64,000 nt of DNA from Leifsonia sp. AK011 (GTDB lineage Bacteria > Actinomycetota > Actinomycetes > Actinomycetales > Microbacteriaceae). Both the position numbers and the translations under genes were made by a program. The stretch lies in the NCBI RefSeq assembly GCF_013410945.1, contig NZ_JACCCH010000001.1, positions 1,798,001-1,862,000 of the forward strand, given 5' to 3'. A model generated the notes under the pieces. The model worked only from the letters and a program-made list of their open reading frames with translations, did not search any database and was not told where the DNA came from. Positions 8,499-18,792 of this stretch are shown here, piece after piece. Position 1 is the stretch's first letter. Every line of letters starts with the position of its first letter.

Positions 8499-10043
8499 GT
8501 GCAGGACGGTGACAGTTCGATCCTCCGTCCCGAGCACCTGATCGCACGGCCCCTCTCCACGCTCGTGGATGAGTTCGGCCTGGAGACCACGGGTGACCTC
8601 GATGGCGTCGAGATCACCGGAATCTCCCTGGACACCCGTCGCGTCGTCCCTGGCGACATCTTCGTAGGACTCCGTGGTGCCCACCGTCACGGGGCGGACC
8701 TCGCCGCCGTGGCGCGGGAGAACGGCGCGGTTGCCCTTTTGACAGACCGGGAAGGCGCCTCCCGGGCTGCCGACTCCGGACTGCCGACCATCATCGTCGA
8801 GTCGCCCCGCGAAGCGCTGGGGGATATCTCGGCCTGGGTCTACCGCACGACGGAGGCTCCGCCGCTCATGCTTGCCGTCACCGGCACCAACGGCAAGACG
8901 AGTGTCTCCTACCTCCTTCACGGCATCCTGAGCCAGCTCGGACTCGTCGCGGGTCTCTCCACGACGGCCGAGCGTGCCATCGGTTCGGTCGCCATCACGA
9001 GCGAGCTCACCACCCCTGAAGCGACGGAGATCCACGGGCTGCTGGCGCGAATGCGCGAGAGTGAAGTTCGTGCAGTCACCCTTGAGGTGAGCGCCCAGGC
9101 ACTCACCCATCGCCGGGTGGACGGTCTCGTGTTCGACGTCGTCGGGTTCCTCAATCTCAGCCGCGACCATCTCGACGACTACGCGACGATGGAGGAGTAC
9201 TTCGCCGCGAAGCTGCCGCTCTTCTCCCCGGATCGCGCGCGCCGTGCTGTCGTCTCCCTCGACACGGAGTGGGGCCAGCGAGTCGTTGACGAGTGCCACA
9301 TTCCGGTCACGACCATCACGTCCTTGAGCGGTCTCGAGGCCGACTGGTTCGTCGAGGTCCTTGAGGAGCGGGTGGATGCCACGGTCTTCCGTCTCACTGG
9401 CCCCGGCGGGCGTTCCCTCACGACCTCTGTTGGCGTCATCGGACACCACATGGCGGCCAATGCGGCCCTCGCCATCGTGATGCTGGTCGAGGCGGAGTTC
9501 GACCTCGAGGCGATCGGGCACGTTCTCGATCGCGATGGGGAGATCACCACGAGAATTCCCGGACGCGTCGAGAGGGTCTCCGGTGAGCGTGGTCCGGCCC
9601 TCTTCGTCGACTACGGCCACAGCCCGGATGCGTTCAGCGTCACCCTCGCCGCGGTTCGACGAGTGACCGAGGGCCGCCTCATCATGGTCTTCGGTGCGGA
9701 CGGCGACCGGGATTCGGGTAAGCGTGGCGAGATGGGCCGCATCGCATCGGAGGACTCAGACATTCTCATCGTGACCGACTACAACCCTCGATTCGAGGAT
9801 CCGGCCTCGATCCGCACGGCACTTCTCGCCGGCGCGGCCGCTGCAGAGCATCCTGCAGAGATTCACGAGGTGGTTTCGCAGCGCGAGGCCATCAGGCTGG
9901 CGGTATCCCTTGCCCGCGAGGGCGACGCGATCCTGTGGGCAGGACCTGGCCACGAGGACCACATCGATGTGCGCGGCGAGAAGCTGCCGTTCAGTGCTCG
10001 CGACGAGGCGCGTCTCGCGCTCCGAGAGGCTGGCTGGTCGTGA
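8499..10043 (+). CDS. murE: UDP-MurNAc-tripeptide synthetase MurE
   Basis: A cytoplasmic Mur ligase of 514 residues that adds the third amino acid to UDP-MurNAc-L-Ala-D-Glu. The ATP loop is VTGTNGKT (about 127-134). The substrate-selecting motif, DNPR in meso-diaminopimelate enzymes, reads TDYNPRFEDP here: Tyr428 takes the place of the Asp, while Asn, Pro and Arg431 remain. This fits an enzyme using something other than the usual diamino acid, as expected for Microbacteriaceae with B-type peptidoglycan, but that is inference. A CAGGAGG ribosome site supports GTG 8499. It overlaps murF by four bases. Confidence 0.93.
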   Translation: MQDGDSSILRPEHLIARPLSTLVDEFGLETTGDLDGVEITGISLDTRRVVPGDIFVGLRGAHRHGADLAAVARENGAVALLTDREGASRAADSGLPTIIVESPREALGDISAWVYRTTEAPPLMLAVTGTNGKTSVSYLLHGILSQLGLVAGLSTTAERAIGSVAITSELTTPEATEIHGLLARMRESEVRAVTLEVSAQALTHRRVDGLVFDVVGFLNLSRDHLDDYATMEEYFAAKLPLFSPDRARRAVVSLDTEWGQRVVDECHIPVTTITSLSGLEADWFVEVLEERVDATVFRLTGPGGRSLTTSVGVIGHHMAANAALAIVMLVEAEFDLEAIGHVLDRDGEITTRIPGRVERVSGERGPALFVDYGHSPDAFSVTLAAVRRVTEGRLIMVFGADGDRDSGKRGEMGRIASEDSDILIVTDYNPRFEDPASIRTALLAGAAAAEHPAEIHEVVSQREAIRLAVSLAREGDAILWAGPGHEDHIDVRGEKLPFSARDEARLALREAGWS

Positions 10044-11446
10044 TCGCCCTGACGCTGCGAGAGGTCGCCGATATCACCGGGGGCGCCCTGGTTCTCGGCG
10101 GTGCCGATACCGTCGAGACGTCTGTCTCGGGCGACGTGCACACGGATTCACGCAAGGTCTCCAGCGGCGCGCTGTTCTTCGCGTTGCCGGGTGAGGTGAC
10201 CGATGGGCACCTCTTCCTCGACAGCGCTGTCGACAACGGCGCCGTGCTCGCGATCGTCGAGCGCCAGACCGACCTGCCGATCAGCCAGGTCGTGGTGGAC
10301 GATGGCGTCGTGGCCCTCGCCTCCCTGGCGCGAGAGGTGGTTGCCAGGGTTCGGGCGCTCGGGAAGCTGCGCGTGGTCGCGGTGACCGGGTCGAATGGCA
10401 AGACGACGACGAAGAACATGTTGCGCGCGATCCTCGAACGCGAGGGTGCCACCGTCGCGCCCTTCGGCTCCTTCAACAACCATGTGGGCGCTCCCATCTC
10501 GATGCTCGGCATCGACGAGGACACTCGCTACCTGGTCGTGGAGATGGGCGCGAGCGCCATCGGCGAGATCGCCTCCCTCATCGGCATCGTCATGCCCGAC
10601 GTGGGAATCGTGCTCAAGGTCGGACTCGCCCACGTCGGTGAGTTCGGGGGGCCGGATGCCGTGGAGCGAGCGAAGTCCGAGATGGTGACAGACCTTCCCG
10701 AGACGGCTGTCGCCATCCTGAACATCGACGACGCGCGAGTGGCGAAGATGGCCTCGCTGACTCGAGCGTCCGTCTCCTGGTTCGGACTCGGCGCCGATGC
10801 CGAGGTGCGTGGCAGCGATGTCACCGCGAGTGCGTCCGGCACGGCATTCACCCTTGAAGCGGATGGCGCGAATATTCGTGTCGAGCTCCGCATCCTCGGC
10901 GAACACCATGTCATGAACGCCCTCGCCGCTATTACCGCGACGAGGGCTCTCGGAATCCCCGTCGAGCGCTCCGCGGCAGCCGTGGCCGACCTGCCTCGCG
11001 CCGCCCGCTGGCGGATGGAAGTGCAGTCGCGTGAGGACGGCGTCGTCATTATCAACGATGCCTACAATGCGAGCCCCGATTCGATGGCTGCTGCCCTCAA
11101 GACCCTTGCGCAGGTCACCGCCCCCGACCAGCGCTCGGTCGCCGTGCTGGGCGAGATGGCCGAGCTGGGGGAGTACGCGGACGAGGAGCACGACCGCATC
11201 GGCCGTCTCGTCGTGAGGCTGAACATCCGAAAGCTCGTGGTGGTGGGCCACGCCGCGCGCCACATCCACAATGCTGCTGGTCTCGAAGGTTCGTGGGACG
11301 GAGAGTCGGTTCTCGTCGCGGATGCGGACGAGGCTTACGATGTGCTCCGTGAGGAACTGCAGCGGGGCGACGTCGTGCTCGTGAAGTCCTCGGGTTCCGC
11401 GGGTCTCCGCTTCCTCGGTGATCGAGTCGCGGGGGTGACCGAATGA
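10040..11446 (+). CDS. murF: UDP-MurNAc-tripeptide D-alanyl-D-alanine ligase MurF
   Basis: MurF completes the pentapeptide by adding D-Ala-D-Ala. The 468-residue sequence has the N-terminal substrate domain with [16 protein letters not shown], the ATP loop GSNGKTTTK, the [12 protein letters not shown] motif, and the C-terminal [11 protein letters not shown] motif typical of MurF. The in-frame region extends upstream, but GTG at 10040 is chosen because it overlaps the murE stop (GTGA) and gives the family's N-terminus ([14 protein letters not shown]). It overlaps mraY by four bases as well. Confidence 0.96.
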   Translation: MIALTLREVADITGGALVLGGADTVETSVSGDVHTDSRKVSSGALFFALPGEVTDGHLFLDSAVDNGAVLAIVERQTDLPISQVVVDDGVVALASLAREVVARVRALGKLRVVAVTGSNGKTTTKNMLRAILEREGATVAPFGSFNNHVGAPISMLGIDEDTRYLVVEMGASAIGEIASLIGIVMPDVGIVLKVGLAHVGEFGGPDAVERAKSEMVTDLPETAVAILNIDDARVAKMASLTRASVSWFGLGADAEVRGSDVTASASGTAFTLEADGANIRVELRILGEHHVMNALAAITATRALGIPVERSAAAVADLPRAARWRMEVQSREDGVVIINDAYNASPDSMAAALKTLAQVTAPDQRSVAVLGEMAELGEYADEEHDRIGRLVVRLNIRKLVVVGHAARHIHNAAGLEGSWDGESVLVADADEAYDVLREELQRGDVVLVKSSGSAGLRFLGDRVAGVTE

Positions 11447-12540
11447 TCTCCCTCCTCGTCGCTGGCGCCTTCGCCATGGCGTTCACCCTTCTGCTCACGC
11501 CCCTCTTCGTCAAGCTCTTCATCCGCCTCAAATGGGGACAGTTCATCCGCGATGACGGTCCGCAATCGCACCACACGAAGCGTGGGACGCCCACGATGGG
11601 CGGCATCGTCTTCATCATCGGTGCGACCCTCGGGTACTTCGTCGGGCATTGGGTGCTCGGTGAAGCACCCGGTATCTCGGGGCTCCTTGTCATCTACCTC
11701 ATGGTCGGTCTCGGACTCATCGGCTTCATCGATGATTTCCTCAAGACCCGTAAGCAGCGCAGTCTCGGACTCGGTGGGTGGTCGAAAGTCCTCGGCCAGG
11801 TGATCGTCGCCGGTGGCTTTGCCGCCCTGGCGCTCAACTTCCCCGACGCGGACGGTGTCACCCCGGCGTCGACGATGATCTCGGTGATTCGTGACATCCA
11901 TTGGCTCGACCTCGCGGTGTTCGGCACGGTTGTCGGTGGCATCCTCTTCGCCATCTGGGTGACGCTCATCATTGTGAGCGCGTCGAACGGCGTCAACGTC
12001 GCAGACGGCCTGGACGGTCTCGCCTCGGGCGCGGCCATCTTCGCGATCTCCTCGTACATTTTCATCGGCTTCTGGCAGTTCAACCAGTCGTGCAGCAACG
12101 CGACGATCGATCCCGACGTCCTGTACAAGTGCTACGAAGTGCGAGACCCGCTCGATCTCGCCGTGATCGCTGCGGCAATCGTGGGCGCGTTGATCGGATT
12201 CCTCTGGTGGAACACCTCGCCTGCCCAGATCTTCATGGGCGACACGGGCTCCCTTGGAATCGGCGGCGCACTCGCCGGGCTCGCGATCCTCAGCCGCACG
12301 GAACTGCTGCTCGTCCTGATCGGCGGACTCTTCCTGGTCGTGACCGGGTCGGTGATCCTCCAGCGGGCGTACTTCAAGATCACGGGCGGCAAGAGGATCT
12401 TCCTCATGAGCCCGCTGCACCACCACTTCGAACTCAAGGGATGGGCGGAGATCACCGTTGTCGTGCGGTTCTGGATCATCTCCGCGTTGTTCGTCGCCGT
12501 GGGCGTTGGCCTCTTCTACCTCGAATGGGTCAACCAGTAA
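11443..12540 (+). CDS. mraY: phospho-MurNAc-pentapeptide transferase MraY
   Basis: An integral membrane enzyme (365 residues, about ten transmembrane helices) that transfers phospho-MurNAc-pentapeptide to undecaprenyl phosphate, making lipid I. Catalytic and Mg-binding motifs are visible: FIDDFLK with Asp97-Asp98, [12 protein letters not shown] in the middle, and the HHHFELKGW loop near the C-terminus. The ATG at 11443 overlaps the murF stop (ATGA). The stop codon is followed directly by the murD start. Confidence 0.97.
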   Translation: MISLLVAGAFAMAFTLLLTPLFVKLFIRLKWGQFIRDDGPQSHHTKRGTPTMGGIVFIIGATLGYFVGHWVLGEAPGISGLLVIYLMVGLGLIGFIDDFLKTRKQRSLGLGGWSKVLGQVIVAGGFAALALNFPDADGVTPASTMISVIRDIHWLDLAVFGTVVGGILFAIWVTLIIVSASNGVNVADGLDGLASGAAIFAISSYIFIGFWQFNQSCSNATIDPDVLYKCYEVRDPLDLAVIAAAIVGALIGFLWWNTSPAQIFMGDTGSLGIGGALAGLAILSRTELLLVLIGGLFLVVTGSVILQRAYFKITGGKRIFLMSPLHHHFELKGWAEITVVVRFWIISALFVAVGVGLFYLEWVNQ

Positions 12541-14070
12541 GTGCGTGACCTGGACTCCCTGACCAGTTGGACCGCCGAATGGGCCGGGCTTCGCGTGGCG
12601 GTGCTCGGGCTCGGCGTCACCGGCTTCTCCGTCGCTGACACCCTCATCGAACTCGGCAGTGATGTTGTTGTGATCGCGGCATCCGGTGATGGCGAGCGCG
12701 CGGAGCTGCTCGACGTGATCGGCGGCCGTCTCATCGTCGAGCCGGATGCGACCGTGGTACCCACTGCACTGGTGGACTTCGACCCCGAGCTCGTCATCGT
12801 CTCGCCCGGCTACCGTCCCGACCACGCGATTCTCCTGTGGGCTCGTGGGAGGTCTCTGGCGATCTGGGGCGACATCGAGCTTGCATGGCGACTGAGGGAC
12901 AAGGTCTCTCCTCCTGCCGAATGGCTGCTCGTGACGGGGACCAACGGCAAGACGACGACGACAGGACTCGCCACGCACCTTCTCACGAGTGCGGGCACAC
13001 GAGCGGCCGCCGTCGGCAACATCGGTATTCCGGTCCTGGACGCCATCCGGTATCCGGCAGGCTTCGACGTGCTCGTCGTCGAGCTCTCGAGCTTCCAGCT
13101 GCACTGGATGCCACGATCCGGCCCCGGGGCGGTGCATCCGCTGGCCTCCGTCTGTCTCAACATCGCCGACGACCATCTCGACTGGCACGGTTCCCCCGCG
13201 GCGTATGCCGAGGCCAAGGGCACGGTGTACTTCAACACGAAGGTCGCGTGCATCTACAACCTCGCCGACGAGCGGACCATGCACCTCGTGGAGGAGGCTG
13301 AGGTCGAGGACGGCTGCCGAGCAGTCGGTTTCGGTCTCGGGTCGCCCGGACCGAGCGACCTGGGCGTCGTCGACGGCATCCTCGTCGACAGGGCCTTCCA
13401 CGATGACCGGCATCGCTCGGCATTCGAACTCGCGACGATCGACGAGCTACGCGCCGTGGGTCTGGCATCCCGGCACATGGCGTCGAACGTGCTGGCGGCG
13501 GCCGGCCTCGTTCGTGCTGCCGGACTCAGCCCAGCCGACGTCCACTCGGGGCTCGCGACCTTCGAGATCGATCATCACCGCACGGAGACGATCGCCATGG
13601 CGGAGGGGATCGTCTGGGTGGACGACTCGAAGGCCACCAATCCGCATGCGGCGAATGCATCCCTCACCTCATTCCCTTCCGTTGTCTGGATCGTGGGCGG
13701 TCTCCTCAAGGGTGTCGATGTGTCCGAGCTCGTCTCGACGCATGCGGCCCGGCTGCGGTCGGCCATCGTCATCGGAGCCGACCGCGGGGAGGTGCTCGCC
13801 GCATTCGCGCGACACGCGCCAGACGTGCCGCTGTTCGAGGTGACCGCGGATGACACTAGGCAGGTAATGCCGGAAGCGGTTCGATTGGCCGCTGCCGCCG
13901 CGCGAGACGGAGATGTCGTTCTTCTTGCGCCGGCTGCAGCATCAATGGACCAGTTCACCGACTATGCAGACCGGGGCACGCGATTCGCGTCGGCCGTGAA
14001 AGATCACCTGGGAGGTGCGGGAGATGACCACGACCCGCAACCCGGCGAAGGGCGTCAGGCAGCCGGCTGA
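12541..14070 (+). CDS. murD: UDP-MurNAc-alanine D-glutamate ligase MurD
   Basis: MurD adds D-glutamate to UDP-MurNAc-L-Ala. The 509-residue product has an N-terminal Rossmann-like domain (VAVLGLGVTGFS), the ATP loop VTGTNGKTTTT, and the Mur-ligase motifs ELSSFQL and NIADDHLDWHGS; the C-terminal lobe carries DDSKATNPHAA. GTG at 12541 abuts the mraY TAA with no gap. The C-terminus overlaps ftsW by 47 bases, much more than the 4-base overlaps elsewhere in the cluster. Confidence 0.95.
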   Translation: MRDLDSLTSWTAEWAGLRVAVLGLGVTGFSVADTLIELGSDVVVIAASGDGERAELLDVIGGRLIVEPDATVVPTALVDFDPELVIVSPGYRPDHAILLWARGRSLAIWGDIELAWRLRDKVSPPAEWLLVTGTNGKTTTTGLATHLLTSAGTRAAAVGNIGIPVLDAIRYPAGFDVLVVELSSFQLHWMPRSGPGAVHPLASVCLNIADDHLDWHGSPAAYAEAKGTVYFNTKVACIYNLADERTMHLVEEAEVEDGCRAVGFGLGSPGPSDLGVVDGILVDRAFHDDRHRSAFELATIDELRAVGLASRHMASNVLAAAGLVRAAGLSPADVHSGLATFEIDHHRTETIAMAEGIVWVDDSKATNPHAANASLTSFPSVVWIVGGLLKGVDVSELVSTHAARLRSAIVIGADRGEVLAAFARHAPDVPLFEVTADDTRQVMPEAVRLAAAAARDGDVVLLAPAAASMDQFTDYADRGTRFASAVKDHLGGAGDDHDPQPGEGRQAAG

Positions 14071-15325
14071 CCGCGGCGGAGTCTCCGGGCAGCCACCGCG
14101 TTCCGAGGGCGGTCGTCCGGCCACCGTGCGAGTGCCGATCGCGAAGCTGTTCACGGCCGAGAACCGCAACTACATCCTTCTTCTCGGCACCACCCTGTTC
14201 CTCGTGCTGTTCGGACTCGTCATGGTCCTGTCAGCGTCGTTCGTCGTCGAGATCTCGGCGGACGCGAGCCCCTTCGGCGTGTTCCTGCGCCAGTCGCTCT
14301 ACGCGATCATCGGTATTCCCCTCATGCTCGTGGCGTCCAGGATGCGCCCACGCTTCTGGAAGCGGTGGGCCTGGCCGGCCCTGCTCATCGGTGGCGCGCT
14401 CCAGCTGCTCGTCTTCATCCCCGGAATCGGCTGGGGCTACGGCGGAAACCAGAACTGGATCTCGATCGCTGGCTTCAACGCCCAGCCTTCAGAGTTCGTG
14501 AAGATCGCCCTGATCGTCTGGATCGCCTGGGTGCTTTCCACGAAACAAGACTTGCTCGACAACTGGAAGCACGTCGCGCTCCCCATCGCTCCCGTTGCCG
14601 GCATCGCGATCATGTTCGTCCTCATCGGAAACGACCTCGGCACGGCGATGATCATGGTTCTCATCGTGCTCGGCACGCTCTTTTTCGCTGGCGTGAAGCT
14701 TCGTTTCCTGGCGGTCGCGGTCGTCGGAATCGCCGTCATGGGGGCCCTGTTCGCGATGGCGAGCTCGTCGCGCAGTTCCCGCATTAGTACTTGGCTGAAC
14801 GGATGCTCCGACCAGGACTATTCCGGAAGCTGCTGGCAGGTCCTCCACGGCACGTGGGCGCTGGCCAACGGCGGGCTGACCGGCGTCGGCCTAGGACACT
14901 CGAAGGCAACGTGGAACTGGCTTCCGCACGCCGAGAGTGACTTCATCTTCGCGATCATCGGCGAGGAACTCGGGCTTATCGGTGCTACCGTCGTGCTCGC
15001 CCTCTTCGTTGTGCTCGCGATCGCCTTCGTCCGCGTCATCCGCGGCACTCGCGATCCCTTCGCCCGCATCACGACCGCGGGTGTCATGGTGTGGGTCATC
15101 GGTCAGGCCTTCGTCAATATCGCCGTCGTGCTCGGCGTGCTCCCGGTTCTCGGGGTGCCGCTCCCGCTGATCTCCGCTGGAGGATCCGCGCTCGTCGCTA
15201 ACCTGCTGGGCGTGGGTATCGTCCTGTCCTTCGCCCGCCATCAGGACCGCGACAAGGAGCCCGATCTCGTGGAGCCGGCCTTCGGTGGCCGGTTCATTCC
15301 CGGCGAGGGGCTGCGCAGGGCATGA
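14024..15325 (+). CDS. ftsW: lipid II polymerase FtsW (SEDS family)
   Basis: A SEDS-family peptidoglycan glycosyltransferase, 433 residues with about ten transmembrane helices, partner of FtsI at the septum. Conserved SEDS features include the NQNWISIAGFNAQPSEFVKI region and, near the C-terminus, VLPVLGVPLPLISAGGSA. The first 40 or so residues are a basic, Pro/Arg-rich cytoplasmic tail. ATG 14024 is chosen over GTG 14015 because a GGAGG at 14010-14014 is correctly spaced only for the former. It overlaps the end of murD by 47 bases and murG by four. Confidence 0.95.
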   Translation: MTTTRNPAKGVRQPADRGGVSGQPPRSEGGRPATVRVPIAKLFTAENRNYILLLGTTLFLVLFGLVMVLSASFVVEISADASPFGVFLRQSLYAIIGIPLMLVASRMRPRFWKRWAWPALLIGGALQLLVFIPGIGWGYGGNQNWISIAGFNAQPSEFVKIALIVWIAWVLSTKQDLLDNWKHVALPIAPVAGIAIMFVLIGNDLGTAMIMVLIVLGTLFFAGVKLRFLAVAVVGIAVMGALFAMASSSRSSRISTWLNGCSDQDYSGSCWQVLHGTWALANGGLTGVGLGHSKATWNWLPHAESDFIFAIIGEELGLIGATVVLALFVVLAIAFVRVIRGTRDPFARITTAGVMVWVIGQAFVNIAVVLGVLPVLGVPLPLISAGGSALVANLLGVGIVLSFARHQDRDKEPDLVEPAFGGRFIPGEGLRRA

Positions 15326-16416
15326 CTACGTATCTCCTGGCTGGCGGAGGTACCGCTGGCCATGTGAACCCTCTGCTCGCGGTTGCCGATCGGCTTCGCG
15401 AGTCCGAGCCGGAATCCACGATCCTCGTGCTCGGCACGCGGGAGGGCCTCGAGGCGCGACTCGTGCCGGAGCGCGGCTACGAGCTCCTCACGATCGCGCG
15501 GCTGCCGTTTCCCCGGCGCCCCAACCGTGCTGCGCTGCGATTTCCCGCTGGCCTTCGTGCGGCGGTGGCTGACGTTCGGGAGATCATCCGGACGCGCGAC
15601 GTTGACGTCGTAGTGGGGTTCGGCGGCTACGCTGCCGCGCCCGCCTATCTCGCGGCCAGGGCAGAGGGCGTGCCCTTGGCCCTTCACGAGGCGAACGCCC
15701 GTCCTGGCATCGCCAACCGGCTCGGCGCCAGGGTTGCCGACGCGGTGGGCGTCGCTTTCCGTGGCACGCCGCTGAGAGGCGCGACGTGGGTCGGGATGCC
15801 GCTGCGCAAGGAGATCGAGAGGCTCGACCGATTCTCGGCTCGCCCCGCGGCACGCGAGTTCTTCGGCCTCGACGAACGCCCGACGCTCCTCGTGACGGGT
15901 GGATCCTCCGGAGCTCGCCGGATCAACGAGACCATCTCGCAGTCGATAACGCTCATCCTCGGCGCCGGATGGCAGGTCATCCACGTCACGGGGGAGTACC
16001 GCGACGCGATCGACGATCCGGGTATCCCGGGGTACCACCTCCTCAAGTACTGCGACCGGATGGACCTCGCCCTGGCGGCGGCAGACCTCTCACTCTCCCG
16101 CGCCGGAACCTCGACGGTCGCCGAGCTCACGGCACTCGGCATCCCCGCGGTGTTCGTTCCCTACGCTGCGGGGAACGGCGAGCAGCGCCTCAACGCCCGC
16201 GAGTCGGTGGATGCCGGTGGTGCGATCGTCGTGCGCGATGCGGATTTCACTCCGGAGTGGGTGGAGTACGGGCTCATCCCGCTGCTCCGCAGCCGTGCGC
16301 GTATCGCGGATATGGCCGCGCGCATCGCCACGGTGGGGGCGATCGATGGAACGGATCGCATGGTGACGCTCATCCACGAGGCGCTCGTCTCCGGGTCCAC
16401 GCGAGCCGACGGGTAG
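15322..16416 (+). CDS. murG: lipid II synthase MurG
   Basis: A GT28 glycosyltransferase at the inner membrane face that adds GlcNAc to lipid I to make lipid II. The 364-residue protein has the N-terminal G-loop [13 protein letters not shown], the second glycine loop [15 protein letters not shown], and in the C-terminal half [12 protein letters not shown] and [16 protein letters not shown], the UDP-GlcNAc site. ATG at 15322 overlaps the ftsW stop (ATGA). murC follows after 11 bases. Confidence 0.96.
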   Translation: MTTYLLAGGGTAGHVNPLLAVADRLRESEPESTILVLGTREGLEARLVPERGYELLTIARLPFPRRPNRAALRFPAGLRAAVADVREIIRTRDVDVVVGFGGYAAAPAYLAARAEGVPLALHEANARPGIANRLGARVADAVGVAFRGTPLRGATWVGMPLRKEIERLDRFSARPAAREFFGLDERPTLLVTGGSSGARRINETISQSITLILGAGWQVIHVTGEYRDAIDDPGIPGYHLLKYCDRMDLALAAADLSLSRAGTSTVAELTALGIPAVFVPYAAGNGEQRLNARESVDAGGAIVVRDADFTPEWVEYGLIPLLRSRARIADMAARIATVGAIDGTDRMVTLIHEALVSGSTRADG

Positions 16417-16419
16417 CAT
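16414..16419 (+). promoter_or_regulatory. possible internal -10 element overlapping the murG stop codon
   Basis: TAGCAT fits the TAnnnT -10 pattern and its first three bases are the murG stop codon. It ends eight bases before the murC ATG with no ribosome site between, so murC could also be transcribed from its own near-leaderless promoter. Evidence is spacing and pattern only. Confidence 0.35.
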
Positions 16420-16427
16420 CGACCGAG

Positions 16428-17834
16428 ATGATCAAGCCTGACCTTTCCCTCCCTCTTCCCGACGATGTCGGCGCCGTCCATTTCGTGGGCGTCGGCGGCT
16501 CCGGCATGAGCGGCATTGCACGACTCTTCCTTGCCGCGGGGCACCGCGTGACCGGTTCGGATCGGTCGGAGAACCACAACACGGAGCAGCTCCGCGACCT
16601 CGGCGCGGTCGTCTCGATCGGGCACTCGGCGGACAACCCGGGGCTCGCGGATGCCGACACCCTCGTCTACACCGGAGCGCTCTGGCCTGACAATCCCGAA
16701 TACCTCGCGGCCGTCGCTCGGGGAATTCCCGTGCTGCACCGGTCCCAGGCTCTCGCCTGGCTCATCAACCGCTCGCGACTCGTCGCGGTCGCCGGAGCAC
16801 ACGGCAAGACGACATCCACGGGCATGATCGTGACCGCCCTGATCGGGCTGGGGCAGGATCCGAGCTTCGTCAATGGAGGCGTCATCCAGTCCCTCGGCGT
16901 GAGTTCAGGATTCGGTTCGGGAGAGCTGTTCGTGGTGGAGGCGGATGAGTCGGATGGCTCGTTCCTCCTCTACGACACGGCGGTCGCCCTCATCACCAAT
17001 GTCGACGCCGATCACCTCGACCACTACGGCGACCACGACGCGTTCGATGCGGCGTTCGTGGAGTTCGCGAGCAGGGCATCCGAACTCGTCGTCATCTCCG
17101 CTGACGACGCTGGTGCGCGCCGGGTGCGTGCGCGTCTGGACCACCCGCGCGTGGTGACCTTCGGGGAGAGCGAAAACGCGGACGTGAGGGTGGGCGACAT
17201 CGGTTCCGAGGGGCCCGTGGATTTCGTGATCACCTACGAGGGGCGGTCATACGCTGCGACTCTGAGGGTTCCCGGTCGCCACAATGCCATCAACGCGGCC
17301 GGGGCGTTCGCGGTGCTCGTCGGCCTCGGCCTCGACCCTGAGGCGTCCCTTGCGGCGATCACCGCCTTCGGCGGTACGGAGCGCAGGTTCGAACTCCATG
17401 GGATCGTGCGGGGTGTCAGCGTCTACGACGACTACGCCCACCACCCGACCGAGGTCGCCGCGGCACTCTCGGGTGCGCGCAGCGTGGTGGGGGAGGGCAG
17501 GATCATCGCGATTCACCAGCCGCACCTCTACAGCCGAACGCAAGCGATGGCTGGCGAGTTTGCGCAGACCTACGAGGAGCTCGCAGATCACACGATTGTG
17601 CTCGATGTCTACGGTGCACGCGAGGATCCGGTGCCCGGCGTGACGGGTGCTCTCGTGGCAGACCGCTTCAGCGATGCAAGCCGCGTTGATTTCCTGCCCG
17701 ACTGGCAGGCAGCCGCCGACCGCGCGGCCGAGGTGGCGCGGCCGGGGGACATCATCATGACCCTCTCGTGTGGCGACGTGTATCGCATAGTGCCGCAGGT
17801 CCTGGAGGCGCTCGGGGCGCCAGCGGACGCGTGA
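16428..17834 (+). CDS. murC: UDP-MurNAc L-alanine ligase MurC
   Basis: MurC starts the stem peptide by joining L-Ala to UDP-MurNAc. The 468 residues show the N-terminal nucleotide-sugar site [13 protein letters not shown], the ATP loop [11 protein letters not shown], the Mur-ligase motifs [11 protein letters not shown] and [12 protein letters not shown], and the C-terminal [12 protein letters not shown]. An open frame extends far upstream over murG, but the ATG at 16428 gives the family N-terminus. It ends just before ftsQ, with one base between. Confidence 0.96.
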   Translation: MIKPDLSLPLPDDVGAVHFVGVGGSGMSGIARLFLAAGHRVTGSDRSENHNTEQLRDLGAVVSIGHSADNPGLADADTLVYTGALWPDNPEYLAAVARGIPVLHRSQALAWLINRSRLVAVAGAHGKTTSTGMIVTALIGLGQDPSFVNGGVIQSLGVSSGFGSGELFVVEADESDGSFLLYDTAVALITNVDADHLDHYGDHDAFDAAFVEFASRASELVVISADDAGARRVRARLDHPRVVTFGESENADVRVGDIGSEGPVDFVITYEGRSYAATLRVPGRHNAINAAGAFAVLVGLGLDPEASLAAITAFGGTERRFELHGIVRGVSVYDDYAHHPTEVAAALSGARSVVGEGRIIAIHQPHLYSRTQAMAGEFAQTYEELADHTIVLDVYGAREDPVPGVTGALVADRFSDASRVDFLPDWQAAADRAAEVARPGDIIMTLSCGDVYRIVPQVLEALGAPADA

Positions 17835-17835
17835 C

Positions 17836-18792
17836 GTGAAACGGCCAGAAGGGTTCGATCCACCCAAGGCTGAACCACCTCAGCAGCGCAAGCAGAAGAA
17901 GCCCGTTCGCACGCCTGCCACGAGGCAGCAGAGCAGCACCCTCGCGAAGGAGTCACGTGTCCCGGCGTCGGCCCCGACGGAGCGCATCCCCCGTCCCTCG
18001 CGTCAGCCGCGCCCGGATGCGGGTTCCCGGGCGGAACTGAAGCGGGCCGCTCGTGAGCGCCGCAAGGCCGAACGCGCCGAGGTCAGGCGGTTCACGCGCC
18101 GGACGCGCAATCGTCGTGTAGCACTCATCGCCGTGGCGGGCGTGATCCTCACCCTCATCGGGATCGTCCTGACGGCCGTGTACTCGCCCATTCTCGCCTT
18201 GCGGGAGGTGCGTATCGAGGGCACCTCCCGCATTAACGCCCAGGAGGTGCAGGACGCGCTCGGAAGCCAGATGGGAACGCCGCTCGCACTCCTCGATGCG
18301 GGAACCATCGAGACCCAGCTGGCCGCGTTCCCTCTGATCCGCAGCTATGCGACGCAGACGGTACCGCCGGGCACGCTGGTCGTCACGATTGTTGAACGGC
18401 AGCCCGTGGCATCCGTGGCAACACCGACGGGATTCTCGTTGGTCGACCCGGCAGGCATCGTCCTGCAGGAGTCCGCCGAGCCCATCGCCGGGGTGCCCTT
18501 CATCGATCTGGCTGGTGCCGCCACCGACTCACCGGCGTTCGGTGCTGCCGTCGAGGTGCTGCTCTCGCTGCCGCCCGAGCTGCTCGCGCAGGTGCAGTCG
18601 GTGACGGCGCACACTCAGGACGATGTCACTCTCGTGCTCGCGGGTGTGGGGCAGCGTGTCACCTGGGGTGCGGCGGATGACTCGGCGAAGAAGGCCGCGT
18701 TGCTGTCGGCGCTCATCGCCGTGACCGATCCGGCGCAACCGGGGGAGTTCGATGTCTCTGCCCCCACGAACGGAATTTTCCGCCCAGCGTAG
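17836..18792 (+). CDS. ftsQ: cell-division protein FtsQ
   Basis: A 318-residue bitopic divisome protein. A long basic cytoplasmic domain (about 1-92) leads to one membrane helix (about 94-116), then a POTRA domain beginning ALREVRIEGTSRINAQEV (about 120-190) and a FtsQ beta-domain. FtsQ connects FtsL and the synthase complex to the septum. It occupies the usual place between murC and ftsZ; there is no ddl gene. GTG at 17836 follows the murC stop by one base. A 177-base gap to ftsZ follows. Confidence 0.92.
   Translation: MKRPEGFDPPKAEPPQQRKQKKPVRTPATRQQSSTLAKESRVPASAPTERIPRPSRQPRPDAGSRAELKRAARERRKAERAEVRRFTRRTRNRRVALIAVAGVILTLIGIVLTAVYSPILALREVRIEGTSRINAQEVQDALGSQMGTPLALLDAGTIETQLAAFPLIRSYATQTVPPGTLVVTIVERQPVASVATPTGFSLVDPAGIVLQESAEPIAGVPFIDLAGAATDSPAFGAAVEVLLSLPPELLAQVQSVTAHTQDDVTLVLAGVGQRVTWGAADDSAKKAALLSALIAVTDPAQPGEFDVSAPTNGIFRPA

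Noticed and set aside
7020-9620. 866-codon open frame antisense to ftsI and murE
   Set aside because: It mirrors third-position G/C bias of the real genes, has low-complexity Arg/Gly/His/Asp-rich sequence and no domain; ftsI and murE on the plus strand are complete and certain.
11335-13413. 692-codon open frame antisense to mraY and murD
   Set aside because: Same kind of shadow: charged, repetitive sequence with no motif, opposite two certain genes.
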